From Branchiostoma floridae (taxonomy: Eukaryota > Chordata > Leptocardii > Amphioxiformes > Branchiostomatidae): a stretch of 62,000 nucleotides of DNA. A model generated the notes under the pieces. It was not told the origin of the DNA. It saw only the letters and a program-made list of their open reading frames with translations, and did not search any database. Within the stretch, counting starts at the first letter, position 1. Every line of letters starts with the position of its first letter. The DNA lies in NCBI RefSeq assembly GCF_000003815.2, contig NC_049983.1:6769840-6831839 (forward strand), given 5' to 3'. Below are positions 19,946-31,246 of the stretch, piece by piece. The position numbers and the translations under genes are program-made.

Positions 19946-21110
19946 AGCCACTATTTATTGCGATTGTCAAAAACAGCTAGGAGAATTTCAACGGTACAGT
20001 GAATACAATAAATATTTTGTATTCTCTGTCACAACCAGTTGAAGATTAGCTCGCCTGTGAGCTAAAGTAAATCGATCTCACTTTAACTACTGAGAGCAGC
20101 ATATTGTAAATATTCAAACCTTTTTTAACAACCCATTTCTATCCTATTACAGTTTGCATGTCTTTGCATATCGGACTTCACGTAAGTACTTATACAATAT
20201 CGGATTCATGTAATCCTTTCTTAGCTTAGTCCTAGTTTATCGTGCCATCAACCATTTCAGATTCTTGAGTCATCAGTAGTTCATATTTGTCTTTCTTTGG
20301 ACTCAAAATAACTTTCTCATATGCGAGACATGTTCTTAGTCTGTGAATATGTTGAACGGGCCGCTATATGGGATATTTAATCAGGCTAGACTTATTTCCT
20401 GCTCATTGTAAAAAGGTGATGTAGGTTCCCCTTCTACTTCCGACAGGTATGTAGACACTTTGCAAGCCCATTCATTCTCAAAGCTGTGACGTACAGTGTT
20501 GGCTGTCGTTTTGTCGGGCCGTGAAATGGCAAAATATAGCGTTCAACCTTTACAGACCTGAAAGGTCAAATGCTGTCATTGTACATTATCTAACGCTACA
20601 GATGGACTTCCTGAATTGAGGGGCACACATCATTAGTGTAGGGAGTTCAGTGGTTTAAGCGGCCTTGACTCTGGAAATAGAATACGTGAGTTCGAGTTAG
20701 GTAATGTCGCTCAACCGATATGCAGTCTATTTGAAATGGTTACAAGTCTTTGGTCGGAACGTTTAGCCGTGATCAACTGTTCATTGTGCTTGTCGAAAAG
20801 AGCGAAGAGAATTTACCTGGTACAAGGAACCTGTTAATACCGTACATAGCATTTGTATTCTCTGTCACAACCAGTGGAAGGTTAGCTCTTCAGTGAGCTA
20901 AATAGAATCTATATCGCTTTCACTACTGAGAGCAGCATATTGTAAATATTCATGCCATCTCCAACAATCCCTTTCTACCCTGTTACTTTTGTCGTGTCTG
21001 TGCATATTGGGGTCCGCTTTAGTGCATAACTGCTACACAATATCGGATTTATGTAATCCTTTCTAAGTTACTCTCAGCGTTAAGTCTTTCTTGGCTTCGC
21101 TTCGCGAATT
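19946..21110 (+). repeat. Tandem 0.8-1 kb repeat array, right part
   Basis: The same blocks as at 15360-17060 recur: CGTAAGTACTTATACAATAT, GAACGGGCCGCTATA, AAAAGGTGATGTAGG, GTACATTATCTAACGC, TGAGTTCGAGTTAGGTAATG, AACCTGTTAATACCGTACAT, and a last CATATTGGGGTCCGC. The final unit stops near 21080. The array was continuous before the LINE, tRNA-like sequence and SINE arrived. Confidence 0.78.
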
Positions 21111-21544
21111 AAGTCAGTAGATGTTACATACACATGTACTGCGCAATTTGTTCGGATACATATTGTATAGAGTCCGACTGTCTAGCCCGGCCAACACTTT
21201 TATCGATTACAATATCACATTAGATGCGAAACATGTGCACGTGGGATTAGGAAGCTACAAGGAGATGAAAAGATTAGGTGAGAACAAAGCCAGCTTGAAA
21301 GCTTGTATCCTATTGCCTCTAGTATGCATTGAGTAGGAATCTTAACTTTGAGAGGAAGCGTGTCCAATTCATTTTAGTGGGCCGGATACACGAATGCCAT
21401 GATGATGCATACGATTATATGGATGACATCCACGCCTGTTCTGAAATGTTTTCGACCGCGCTGTCAATCGTATGCTGTAAGTTGTAAAATATGGAAACGA
21501 TGTTAATGTCGTAGAATGCCAGAGTCAATTCCAAAGTCGTTTAG

Positions 21545-21860
21545 AAGTTTACGTTAGGGGCGTCCCTCAGATAGGACGCTACATTGAGTTCCCGTGTTCG
21601 AGGAGAGCCAAGCCACCAGCACGTAAAAAAATGCCGGATGCCGGACTACTTTAGGGTACGGCCGGACCCTTGGATTTTTTTAATAACTATCAGTCAAAAT
21701 CAACCAGGCACCCCACAACAAATAGACGCCGTGATCTAGTCATGAAAGCACGGAGACCACCCCCTGTTAAGTCCATTGGGACAAATCTGCGGCCTCGGAA
21801 GCCAGTCGAGCTAGACTACACTCCCTACGCGCACCGTTGAAAACGGGACCATAACATTAC
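21545..21860 (+). mobile_element. SINE tail fragment followed by family R element
   Basis: 21545-21615 (TCAGATAGGACGCTACATTG, GAGTTCCCGTGTTCG) matches the 3' block of the SINE subfamily at 47440-47480. 21640-21860 carries family R blocks: ACGGCCGGACCCTTGGATTT, AAAATCAACC, GCCGTGATCTAGTCATGAAA, GGGACAAATCTGCGGC and a terminal GGGACCATAAC. Confidence 0.5.
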
Positions 21861-22394
21861 ACAATCTCTCCATGTCAGAGGCTTATTTTATTTGGCCCCC
21901 AGTGGCCTGACCAGTGGAAGAACAGCCAAAGGCGTGAGTTAGTCAGGCTAGCTATTTGAGCAACTGCCTCAGAAATACGTTATTGTGTTCTCAAGTCACA
22001 CAATCGCAAACCCTCCAAGGCATTTTCGTCATGAACATTTTCAAGGACAGGCCTCAGGCTGAAGAAACAAGTGTGTATCTCAAGGTAGCTTTCTTGTCGC
22101 AGAAGTAATTCGTCCTTTAAGGTTATTCTCTCTTATACGAGGAAAAGAAGCAACCCTCGAAGGTTATGGCGTGACTAATACACAGCCGTGCTGATTGTAG
22201 TTGAATGTCTAGATGTATAGTGTATCAGGAGCGTACACTTGGTTCTACAAAATTTAGCAAAGATCGCTGAATCATACTGAAGAGACTGAAGAATGAGTAC
22301 ATGTTTGCCGTATATTGCAAAAAAAAATATGTACATAGGAAACTACCACAGTGTCGACTAATGTCATAAACTGTCAAAGTCAGACCCCAGATTC
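21861..22394. other. Unassigned intergenic DNA
   Basis: No feature recognised. Confidence 0.5.
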
Positions 22395-22600
22395 GGCTTC
22401 GAAAACGCTGACTTGTCCCGATGTTGTGCTCTTGGGAAATGCACTTAACACGACTTTCCTCACTTCACTTAGGTGAAAATAAGTATCTTGCTTCGGTTAG
22501 GTCCGTCCCACGGACGTTAATGAAGGTTCCACAACACTTATCGAATCGAAAAGAGTAGGGGTCCCATGGCCGCACATGGGGCATTTACTGCTATATTAAG
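22395..22600 (+). mobile_element. tRNA-derived SINE fragment, plus strand
   Basis: Central block TGCACTTAACACGACTTTCC, TCACTTCACTTAGGTG and CTTCGGTTAGGTCCGTCCC, then GACGTTAA and AAAAGAGTAGGGGTCC as at 47445-47520. The tRNA-like head is missing. Confidence 0.75.
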
Positions 22601-24280
22601 GTCACATGAGTGGTACCGAATGGCAGTTCGCTCCAGACAATTGCAATTTAGCCCCGCCTATGGTAAGTTCCTCGCAATTCAGACCCTGGATACGAAGAGG
22701 GGTAGTCCTCCCACCCAACCACAATAATCAATAACAATAAAAAGTCCTAACATATCAACGCCACTCAACATCAACCAAATATCTCGCAAGAAATCAATCC
22801 GACGATTACGACTTACAAAAAGTTTTGATTTTGAAAGGCTAAAAATCTTGCTACCTCTCTTACGGCCTCTTCAACTCCAGTAAAAGTAGAAAGCTAACCA
22901 CTTATAAAGCTCAAGGATCTTGAGCTTTGAGAAATACAGGACGCCACAAGATTGCCTGAAATGACTCCCGTCCCGCACATGAATTGCAAAAGATTTCCTC
23001 CATGCGTAAAAGACTGTTTAAGTGGTGCATTCACACGTCAGCTAGTGCCCAAACCTAACACTTTACTCCGAAAACGTACTTTCAGTAATGGTACCGAATG
23101 TGTTAATGCCTCTGGCTGAAGACCGCCTGGGTGACGAAATGCCTTTCTGTAGCATACTAAAAAGTTACAGTCTACGTTTTCAAAGCCTTTGAAAATACAC
23201 ATGCAAAGCTAGAGCACCTTCATATGATCTCACTGACATTCGTAAAGGTCTTAGGTTCAACCGGATGCTTCGGAAGACGTCTGGACACATAGAGGGAGTT
23301 TGTGAAAAAGGTCATGCATCTTTGTTTGTACCAGGGATTCTAAGAACACCACGGAAGAACTTTAGAATTTCAAATCGTCCTTACTTGGTTGGTGAAGAGA
23401 TATCGTTGATGCAGAACTATCTCCAGATCATTATTGAAAGAATGGAAAACTTTATTGTACGTGTGTACCCACTGGGTTGTAGATTGATTGTACAAATTTA
23501 CTATTGATATTTTGGCATGAACCCCACCTATTGTTCGACTACTCCATGTTTGATCATAGTTTAGTAACAAATTGTACATATTCCTTAAGGTTCCCCAATA
23601 GTTTGACAAATGTACTAAATGTATTTGTCTTTTCTGACTGTTCCACTACCAATGTACTGCGCGCATGCATGTGAAGTTACCCATGTAATTTGTCCAGACC
23701 TTCCAGTATATGTTATCCCTCCATGTGCAATAGTACTCGACTGTACAAACACTAGTCTTAGTAGTTGACAAATGTATTATTGTTCTTGTTTTATCTAATA
23801 GAAAATTAAAAAAAAATGTACCCTCTGGGTGCAGTACAGGTCGCTACAAAATGATACTTGACAAATGCATGAAATATAAATAATGTCTAAAAACACAATA
23901 TTCTACCAAGTAAACTTAACTTGTTTTCGCTTCTTGTGTGATTATTATCAAACATCTGCATTTAGGTAAAGAACTTGCCAAAGGGATTTTGCAAATGGTA
24001 GTCAAACCGGTATGAAAGATATAATTCAATATGGCGGCAAAAATTAAGATGGCCGTCCAATAGAACAGTCACCTGTATCTAAAAGTAGTCGACAGGGAGG
24101 TTGAATGACAAGTAACTAAACACACAGAGTAAGGTATACCGAACGATAGATTATTCATTCTTGTTCTTTCAACATTCTTCTTTGACCTTGGAATTGACGT
24201 TGGCATTTTACGACACAAGTATAGGTTTTACGACATTTTCTTTAAATTTACGACATAATTTGCCCATATTGCATCTGCTT
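22601..24280. other. Unassigned intergenic DNA with a possible LINE 3' remnant
   Basis: 23440-23505 (AACTTTATTGTACGTGTGTA, CCCACTGGGTTGTAG) resembles 46838-46890 (CTTTATTGTACATTCATACC, CACTGGGTTTAGTACAGG) and 23815-23850. It looks like the reverse complement of a repeated 3' end containing AATAAAG. No host exon was recognised. Confidence 0.4.
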
Positions 24281-24289
24281 GACACATTT

Positions 24290-24475
24290 TATAGTATGGA
24301 TGAAAACCTTTTTTTCTGGAAACGACCGAAAATTAATGCGCGCGAGGATGTCATCTATACTATCAAATCAACAAAGTCTATCATCAAAAACTTTTCTTTT
24401 TAGAAACGGACGAAAATTCACAAACTTTCATGCGCGCGTGGATGTCATCTACGTCATCGAAGCAACATGGCCTAA
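24290..24475. repeat. Two K/J-type transposon end fragments
   Basis: Twice within 120 bp the block AAA(C)GACCGAAAATT... GCGCGNGGATGTCATCTA recurs, ending at 24470 in CAACATGGCCTA. These are terminal pieces of the family seen at 32514-33357. Confidence 0.6.
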
Positions 24476-24692
24476 CGCTCGTCCGCTCCATTCTAAATCC
24501 TCCCTACACGATCGCGTGCAAATCACCACCATATGTTCCTAAAATAGGAACAGAATGTTTTCTCTTCTTCGATTACGACAGCTTTCCTTTTCCATACAAC
24601 ATTTATTACCGGATCTTTTGTGACGCCAGTGGCTAGAATAGTTTGATATAGATATAAATATACAATCTTATATCTACTTTTACCGTTACCGT

Positions 24693-25090
24693 ACTGCATA
24701 CAAAGTACAGACAGAAGGTAAAGCTAGTATTTCACCCCCCCCCCCCCCACCGAAGTCAGGTAACGCTAGTTCACCTTTATCCGTTGGGTAACCTATATCC
24801 GTTGCTTTTAAAAACAGGGTATTTGGGGATATCACGTTGACAAATGTTGGCTTGCAATTTCAATATTTTCCCCGTCGACTTGATGTGCCTAAACACACTG
24901 TTTTGAAAAAAAAATGGATATAGGTTACCCCGCAGATAAAGGTGAACTAGCGTTACCCATTTTTACACCTAGGTGAAGTGAGGAAGGTAGTGTAAAGTGC
25001 TTTTTCCAAGGGTACAACGTCGGGGGCACGGCGGGTATCGAACTCGGGACCTCTAGATTCCGAGCCCAATATTCCACTAGTTACGCCACA
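24693..25090 (-). mobile_element. tRNA-derived SINE, minus strand, split by a MITE
   Basis: Starts at its 3' side (ACAGACAGAAGGTAAAG), with a poly-C run, then ACCGAAGTCAGGTA, the insertion, TACCCATTTTTACACC, GTGAAGTGAGGAAGG, GGGGGCACGGCGGG, a B-box-like ATCGAACTCGGGACC and GTTACGCC at the tRNA-like head. It is a near full-length copy. Confidence 0.88.
24763..24953. mobile_element. TA-inserting MITE with ACGCTAGTTCACC ends, nested in SINE
   Basis: 191 bp with a 19-bp perfect terminal inverted repeat (ACGCTAGTTCACCTTTATC), extended imperfectly by GGTAACCTATATCC. TA flanks it on both sides (24761-24762, 24954-24955). It occupies exactly the same TA of the SINE consensus as the unrelated MITE at 19602. 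Confidence 0.92.
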
Positions 25091-25189
25091 TATGGCTGTT
25101 GGAAGTGGTAAATGAAGCTGATACGAAATAGATTGTGCTTTGAAGTTGAATACTTTCACCAAGAATGTTATATTTTAGTGCTATGTGGA

Positions 25190-25390
25190 AAGGTAGACAG
25201 CATAACTTGATGAGCATCTGTGAATGAATATTTTCATGATATTTGGTAGGTGGGTAGGTTGTAAGATGCATGTCGAGAATGGACCTCATGGCGACTTCCT
25301 ACGGTACTGCAGGTAGAGGGGGCTCAAAGTTTGAGGTTAAATTATCTGGAAGAACTACGATAGTGTTGTCTGAGGGATGCATAACCCTTA
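25190..25390. repeat. Dispersed repeat fragment shared with 6112-6430
   Basis: GACAGCATAACTTGATGAGC and ATGATATTTGGTAGGTGGG correspond to GTCAGCATAACTTCTGAACC and ATGATATTTGGTATGTG near 6230-6275. Confidence 0.45.
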
Positions 25391-25628
25391 AGGTGGACTC
25401 TCACTGCACTTGGGGCACCGGAGCGGCACTGCGGGGTTTGTTCACTGCAGCACTGTTTTGTCATTTTCGTGATTTTTGATCATTTAGATATTACGTCACA
25501 GCATGACTTAGACGACAACAAAATACACAAAACGTAAGAAAATCCGTTCTTTATCTCTGAAATTCGTTGACTCATCAACAAACTCCTTCGTGCCGCGCCG
25601 GTGCCCCAAGTGCAGTGAGAGTCCATCT
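25391..25628 (+). mobile_element. Family H MITE, copy 2, with TTA duplication
   Basis: 238 bp with left end AGGTGGACTCTCACTGCACT and the complementary right end. TTA is present on both flanks (25388-25390, 25629-25631). A 3-bp TTA duplication and long inverted repeats fit the PIF/Harbinger superfamily. Confidence 0.9.
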
Positions 25629-25631
25629 TTA

Positions 25632-26093
25632 GGCAGAGAGTAAGTTGTGTAACATTGGCTCCCAAGCGGCCAAATTTGTTTTACACATCGAAGGAAAATA
25701 GCTTGTATGGTAATGAAATTCACTGAAATAATCTTTAATCTTTTATTGTTTTGCATTACTTTGACAAATTGCGCATTTGAATCTCATCATCAGTCGTTCG
25801 AAATAAAAGGAGCAGCAGTAGCTTAGTTTGGTAGTACAATAGCGTCCCCTTGTGACTTTGTTCTGTTATTGCAGCATCGGGACCAGCCAACCATATTCTT
25901 ATTTTTCTATTCCTCCTGGTTGATTCAAAAGTCTGAAAATTGTACCGTGACTTGCACAGTACTAGTGTGCCGTAAACTCTAGTGAAGTGAAACCACCTGG
26001 TAGCCATTATCGTCAACTCAATGGCTAACCGTGACCGTGTGTTTATTTTGGAGAGCCGACAACATATCGGAGACATTTAAGTCGGCTGGAGTA
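25632..26093. other. Unassigned intergenic DNA
   Basis: No feature recognised. The minus-strand frame at 25756-26076 has no motif. Confidence 0.45.
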
Positions 26094-26979
26094 TACGAGG
26101 GGGGTTCAATAAGTTCTTGTCCTCACCAAGAAATAACAAGCACAACTCAGATTTTCAGGCACAACTTCATAGTATGAAGTCTTTTATCAATATCCTCCAA
26201 ATTTCAAATCATTGGAGTCATTACTTTCCAGGCATTCGTTTTTCCTAAATTAGAAGGTAAGTGGCGAGAAAAAAGTTGTGTGAATTGTGATCAGACATGT
26301 GTGGGTCTAGTTTCCCATGCCATAAATTAACAAAAGACGTTGTCAAAATGTTTGATAATGATTCTCTTCCTATTTCAAGCAAAAAGAATTGGGTTTCTAA
26401 CTTCCAGCAGCGCAAATTGACCCACACACTCAGGTCAGGTCAATTGTCCACGTTTTTTTCCCTCTCCCTCACCTAACGTTACTGGGTGTCGCCTGCAAAG
26501 TAATGATCACACTAATTTGAATTTTGGTACATATTCATATAAGACTTTATACTTGACATCTATGCTTCGAAATCTGAGCTGTGCTTATTTTTTCTCGGTA
26601 AAGTCGGGGACTTATTGATAACCCCACGTACATGTATAAAGTCTTATATAAATGTGTACCAAAATTCAAATTATTGTGATCATCATGTTGCAGGCGACAC
26701 CCAGTAACGTTAGGTAAGGGATAACGAAAAAAAAACGTGGACAATTGACCTGCAACCTGAGGTGTGAGGTCAAATTGTCTGATCACACTTCACCCTTCTT
26801 TTTCTCGCCACTTACCTTCTAATTTAGAAAAAAACGAATGCCTGGAAAGTAATGACTCCAATGATTTGTAATTTGGAGGATATTGATAAAAGACTTCATA
26901 CTATGAAGTTGTGCCTGAAAATCTGAGTTGTGCTTGTTATTTCTTGGTGAGGCAAAGAACTTATTGAACCCCCCTCGTA
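26094..26979. mobile_element. Mariner-type foldback element (886 bp)
   Basis: Outer arms of about 180 bp begin TACGAGGGGGGTTCAATAAG and pair with the right end at 26800-26979. TA flanks both sides. An inner inverted repeat (TGGACAATTGACCT, AACGTTACTGGGTGTCGCCT, CAAAATTCAAATTA) nearly fills the centre, and 26570-26625 holds a third, diverged copy of the terminal sequence. The TACGAGGG start followed by TTCAATAAG resembles mariner-family ends. No transposase frame is present. Confidence 0.85.
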
Positions 26980-27138
26980 TATATAGACCTCCATATTTTT
27001 AAACCTAGGCCATGTGGATTTGATTATATGGTTGAATCCTCTGGGAACTAAGTTTGACGAAAAAGCGTCCTTCCTTGTGAAATCTAAGTAGTCAGGAAGG
27101 TTCAACAAATGACTAAACACACAGAAAAATGAATTAAT

Positions 27139-27900
27139 CCGATCTTGAAACCGAAATTGCAATACTAAAATAATCTATCCCACAAAGCAAGTAACTATAT
27201 ACCGTCTTAAAAATCAGACATGCTTTTATGGGAAGTATCACACTTTTTAAAAGTATACTGAACATGAGTCTCCATTTTTGTTATTTCATGTTCTTCATCA
27301 CATTTTATCACATAAGTTGACTCAAAACCACATTAAGTAACATTCCCGTCACATTTCTGAAGGGTGGCACAGAAATTGAGTTTTTTATGAAAAAAATGTT
27401 ATTAGTTTACATTTTTCACATTTCACCTAAACGGTCTTGAAGAATCACATTTTTAAATGTGAAAACATGTTACCATTATGTGAAATTATGTGTAGTTTAG
27501 TATGCGTATTCCGATATTCAATTTTGCAACCAACGGCATATATTTGCTTCTTTTTCAGCTGCTTTCCACGATTTACAATATGGTTGAAAACTTTTATAAA
27601 CGGGTGAAAGTTTATAATAAATATATTAATCAAATGAACATGGCCTTAAAAAGGAGAGGAGCAGGTGGTCCTAAAATAAGCGTTAAGAAAAACGACTCTT
27701 GATTCTGAAGAATTGCTGACTGCCTGCCGTTTCATGACACGATTAAAAGGCGAGGATAAAATATTTTGGGCATGATAAAGTCAAAGTGTTATACTTCCCA
27801 TAAAAGCATGTCTGATTTTTTACACGTTCTTCAATTACTTGCTTTGTGTGCTGAATGTTTGAGTATTGTAATTCCGATTTCAATACGGGATTAAATTTCT
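27139..27900. mobile_element. Inverted-repeat element with 110-bp arms
   Basis: The left arm (27139-27250: TTGCAATACTA, CAAAGCAAGTAA, AATCAGACATGCTTTTATGG) is complementary to 27785-27900. The interior is AT-rich without coding capacity. It follows the mariner foldback by only 160 bp. Confidence 0.8.
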
Positions 27901-28199
27901 CAAGTTAGTTGTGGCACATATAAAAACTTTAGAGCGCTTCGAAAGGTCGCTTTTTCCACGTTAAAAACTTTTGACGAGGACTTACATTTGCGGTAAATGT
28001 CAGACGAGATTCAATTTCAGGTGTGCGTTATCTGAGGAATATGAGAGAACATTACGGTCGAGTGGCTAAGGTGATGAGACGAAATCGTAACCACGGTTAT
28101 ATGAGGTAGAATAACCGCACTGTCGGCGAGAAGCGTGGAGAATGGACCAAACCAACATTTTATTTACACCGGGTGACAAGAGGCACATTAAATCTGATA
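27901..28199. other. Unassigned intergenic DNA with tRNA-like A-box
   Basis: GGTCGAGTGGCTAAGGTGAT at 28056-28075 resembles the D-arm of a Ser-type tRNA, but no T arm follows at the right distance. Confidence 0.35.
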
Positions 28200-28224
28200 T
28201 TATCCCTAAAACCCGATTATATAG

Positions 28225-28690
28225 GGTCCAGTGGCGTTAACCCCGAGGTCCTGGGTTCGAATCCTACCATGCTATGAATCTTTAGCTTTTGGGAAAGGCA
28301 TTTCACACAACTTTTCTCACCCAAATGGGTGTAAGAGACTAAGAGTATCTGACTTCGGTTGGGGGTCCGGAGGTAGTGACACTCGTGTTCATTCCCATCT
28401 TATTACAAGGAGGTTTTCTTATTATCCTGTATTGTAAGTAGAGTTTTAAGACTTATTGTGTATCCACCTTTTTCTAGCTTATATTTGACCATACGAAAGT
28501 CTTTGTACTTTTTATCGTGTCAATAAAGCTTGTGTGGTAAAAGGCGGTAGAAGGAGAGGGATGGGCTCCGTCTTCAAATACCATGCCCTAGACACAATGG
28601 ATGACAACCGACTACCCCTAAAGCCTCAAAACACCTATGAGACTACCTTTACCCTTTGTCTGTTTTTTTACTATGTGACACAGTTGGCAA
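28225..28690 (+). mobile_element. tRNA-derived SINE, plus strand, interrupted
   Basis: A B-box-like GGGTTCGAATCC (28254-28265), GGGAAAGGCATTTCACAC, CAAATGGGTGTAAGAG and GACTTCGGTTGGGG. The 3' block (GGTAAAAGGCGGTAGAAGG, CTAGACACAATGGATGAC, CCTTTGTCTGTTT) resumes at 28536 after about 165 bp of unrelated DNA that ends in GTCAATAAAGCTTGTG, possibly the 3' end of another retroelement. Confidence 0.75.
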
Positions 28691-28695
28691 TTTTA

Positions 28696-28910
28696 ACGTG
28701 GTATCTCACTGCACGTAGGGCACCGGTGTGGCACTGTGTGGTTCGAAATATTACTCAACGAATTTCAGAGATAAAGAACAAATTTTCATATGTTTGGTGT
28801 ATTTTGTTGTCTTCTAAGTCATACTCTTACATATTCAGCATTATCTAAACTATACTAAAAATGGACGAAAATAACGCAGTACCACATTGAACGAACCCGC
28901 AGTGCCACGT
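28696..28910 (-). mobile_element. Family H MITE, copy 3, right end deleted
   Basis: The left end ACGTGGTATCTCACTGCACG is intact, and the interior runs in the minus orientation. The right terminus stops at CAGTGCCACGT, lacking the outer 30 bp. TTA is present on both sides (28693-28695, 28911-28913), but with the right end degraded this could be chance. Confidence 0.75.
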
Positions 28911-29286
28911 TTACTAGTAACTTGAGTACAGTGTTGCATTGCCCTTGTCTTCTGTCTTGAAACAAACAAGCCTACTGTTTCATAATAATAGACTAGCCTT
29001 TTTTTAATGTGGGTTCGTGTCTCTGCCATCCTCATACCAAATTTCAGGTCATTCGGTTTCAATACTAGGGCACAGAAGCCCAAATATTCATTTTGTGTAT
29101 GAAAATGACCAAATTGCCATAGAACTGATTCTGACAGAAATTGATATGTTTAGAATACATTCAACTACATGTGTGCCAAATTTGGTGCTTGTAGACAAAA
29201 CTTCTAGCTATGCCGCCGGACTACTGTCAAACAAAGACATATGCTTAAGCTATCATATACTACAGACTATGAACAGCATGCTATTT

Positions 29287-30745
29287 AGCGTGCCAAGTTA
29301 AACAAGACTAGTGGGTAGCGAATGGAAGATATCAATGGCGTGACCTAAAATAGCGTTAACGAAAAGAACCAGGCTTTAAATTCTCAGTGCCACCCTCCCC
29401 CACCACACACACACGCATAAGATGTCACAAGGAATAGTATTTCTTCAACCCCTTTTCCACTAAAAGTTGCGACTTGGTTTCGACCGCTGTGCGACCAAGA
29501 AATAGACAGATGGCGAAACGTATTCCATCCATTTTTTTCTTTCAGTATTCTTCATTGCAGGCACTAACTGGTCCGTAGTAAAACAAACTATACAATACAT
29601 ACGACATAATAACCTAAAATAGTATACTATTTATGTGTTATAGAAAGAATCAGATTTAGCAAGAATTGTATACTGGAAGAGTGAGAAAGTCAATATACAA
29701 AGAAAAAGCAATCATTACGCCATATGGCATCAAAAGTATCAATACAAGTCAATTTGATACGAAATTTAACTAGCATTGACGTATCTTTGCAAATTCCCTA
29801 TCAGACGAGAACAGTTGTTATAGGCAATTCGACATTTTATAAGACACGACACCATAGATGGGCACTGACGAGTTGCAAACAATGCATGTTTTTTCGCCAT
29901 TTAAATAGTTCTTTTACATTGTGTTTCATGTTAGGCCACAGCAAGTAAATTTTATGGATGACATCAGCGCGCGCATTAATTTTCGCTTGATTTCAGAAAA
30001 AAACAAGATTTTTTCCTTCTGCAGGGATGGTCAACATGACGATAAAGTACCAAAATGAGCAAATGCATTGTGTTGTAGCCTAATAATTGTACTTGTAGAA
30101 GTGACACTCGCGAGGTACCCAGGACTGTAGTTGTAGAATTGAAACTTATTGGATAGTTGTAAAAGCGACACCAATATGGAAGCTATGAGTGTGGTTACCA
30201 ACTTTGTTGGTGATGCCAGTCTACCATACTAGTTTCACTTTTACCACACCAGTACATGTTTTGAATACAGGGATGAATGCCTTGTTGCCTCTGATACCAT
30301 GTTTTGTCCCTTTAATTCTATTACAACAGTCATAACAACTTTATGGTGCCTATTTTTGTAAATGTAGCAATCTTGTTTTTTTCACCCATCTCGGCTTTTT
30401 TTTGCCCTATCGCACTATTTTTGCAGTCTGCAGAGGATGTCACCCATAAAATTTACATGCTGTGGCCTTACAGTTATATAAGATCGGGGATCACAAAAAT
30501 CCAGACCCTTTGCTCAGCGATTGAGATCTAGTTGAAAAGGGAGCCTAAGCCAAACCATATGATAAAGATATATATACCACAGACCAGCGTGCCAAGTAAA
30601 ACAAGACTAGCTGGAAGCGAATGGACAACATCAATGGTGTCACCTAAAAATAGCGTTAACGACCTGAACTGAACTTGGTCGAGAAAGAACAGGGCGGTAG
30701 ATTCTTAGTGCACCCCCCCCCCACACACACATACTCGTAACATAG
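29287..30745 (+). repeat. Direct repeats flanking a K-family element
   Basis: About 130 bp at 29287-29420 (TAGCGTGCCAAGTTAAACAA, TAAAATAGCGTTAACGA, a C-run and ACACACACAC) recurs at 30583-30745, roughly 1.3 kb apart. The pair brackets the K1 element and its surroundings. Confidence 0.7.
29934..30467. mobile_element. Family K inverted-repeat element, copy 1, with TTA duplication
   Basis: 534 bp. Left end GGCCACAGCAAGTAAATTTT then ATGGATGACATC; the right end is the complement (GATGTCACCCATAAAATTTA, CATGCTGTGGCC). TTA on both sides (29931-29933, 30468-30470). The interior repeats short blocks such as GTAGAAGTGACACT and TTGTAAAAGCGACACCA. It is non-coding and Harbinger-like by its TTA duplication. 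Confidence 0.85.
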
Positions 30746-30805
30746 TCATTTTACTACATTCCTTAGCATGAAAGTTCATCTTTGTTGGTAGAATACATTA
30801 TAGAG

Positions 30806-30994
30806 AAAATTGCTATACTTTCCTTCCAACACTGTAATAACTGTAGGGACTTACCCCTAAATTTTCGGTCCAGTCTAGTCTGGTGGAGATATAGAAAGGG
30901 TCATTCTGTGAACAAGGTCGGCGGAGTTTGACCGAAAATTTAGGGGTAAGTCCCTACAGTTATTACAGTGTTGGAAGGAAAGTTTAGCAATTTT
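30806..30994. repeat. Near-perfect 65-bp inverted repeat
   Basis: 30806-30870 and 30930-30994 are reverse complements with a single mismatch (TATAC versus TTTAGC side), separated by 59 bp. Such high identity implies recent origin or ongoing correction. An RNA from either strand would form a 65-bp hairpin. Confidence 0.93.
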
Positions 30995-31246
30995 TGCTAT
31001 AATTACTACTTTCCTTTTACCTCCATTCGACCGCGCTGCAACCGAACAATTGAGAGTCAGCTCAATGAATTTCAGATGAAAACGAAAATTTCTACGCCTT
31101 GTGTGTTTTGTTGACTTTAATGTCATACTTATACATCCAACATCATAATCCATTTTAAAAATAAGATCAAGCATAAAACAAATCCATTTTTTTTCGTCGT
31201 TGTAAGGTCACCAAGCGAACGAAGTCTAATTAAAAAATTGGCTACC

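Noticed and set aside
26094-26979. Autonomous mariner transposase
   Set aside because: No open frame of transposase length or motif lies between the ends; the centre is itself an inverted repeat.
28254-28265. B-box-like GGTTCGAATCC as a tRNA gene
   Set aside because: Followed by the SINE central domain and lacks a foldable cloverleaf; it is a SINE head. The same applies to 33607-33623 and the reversed copies at 25035 and 40325.
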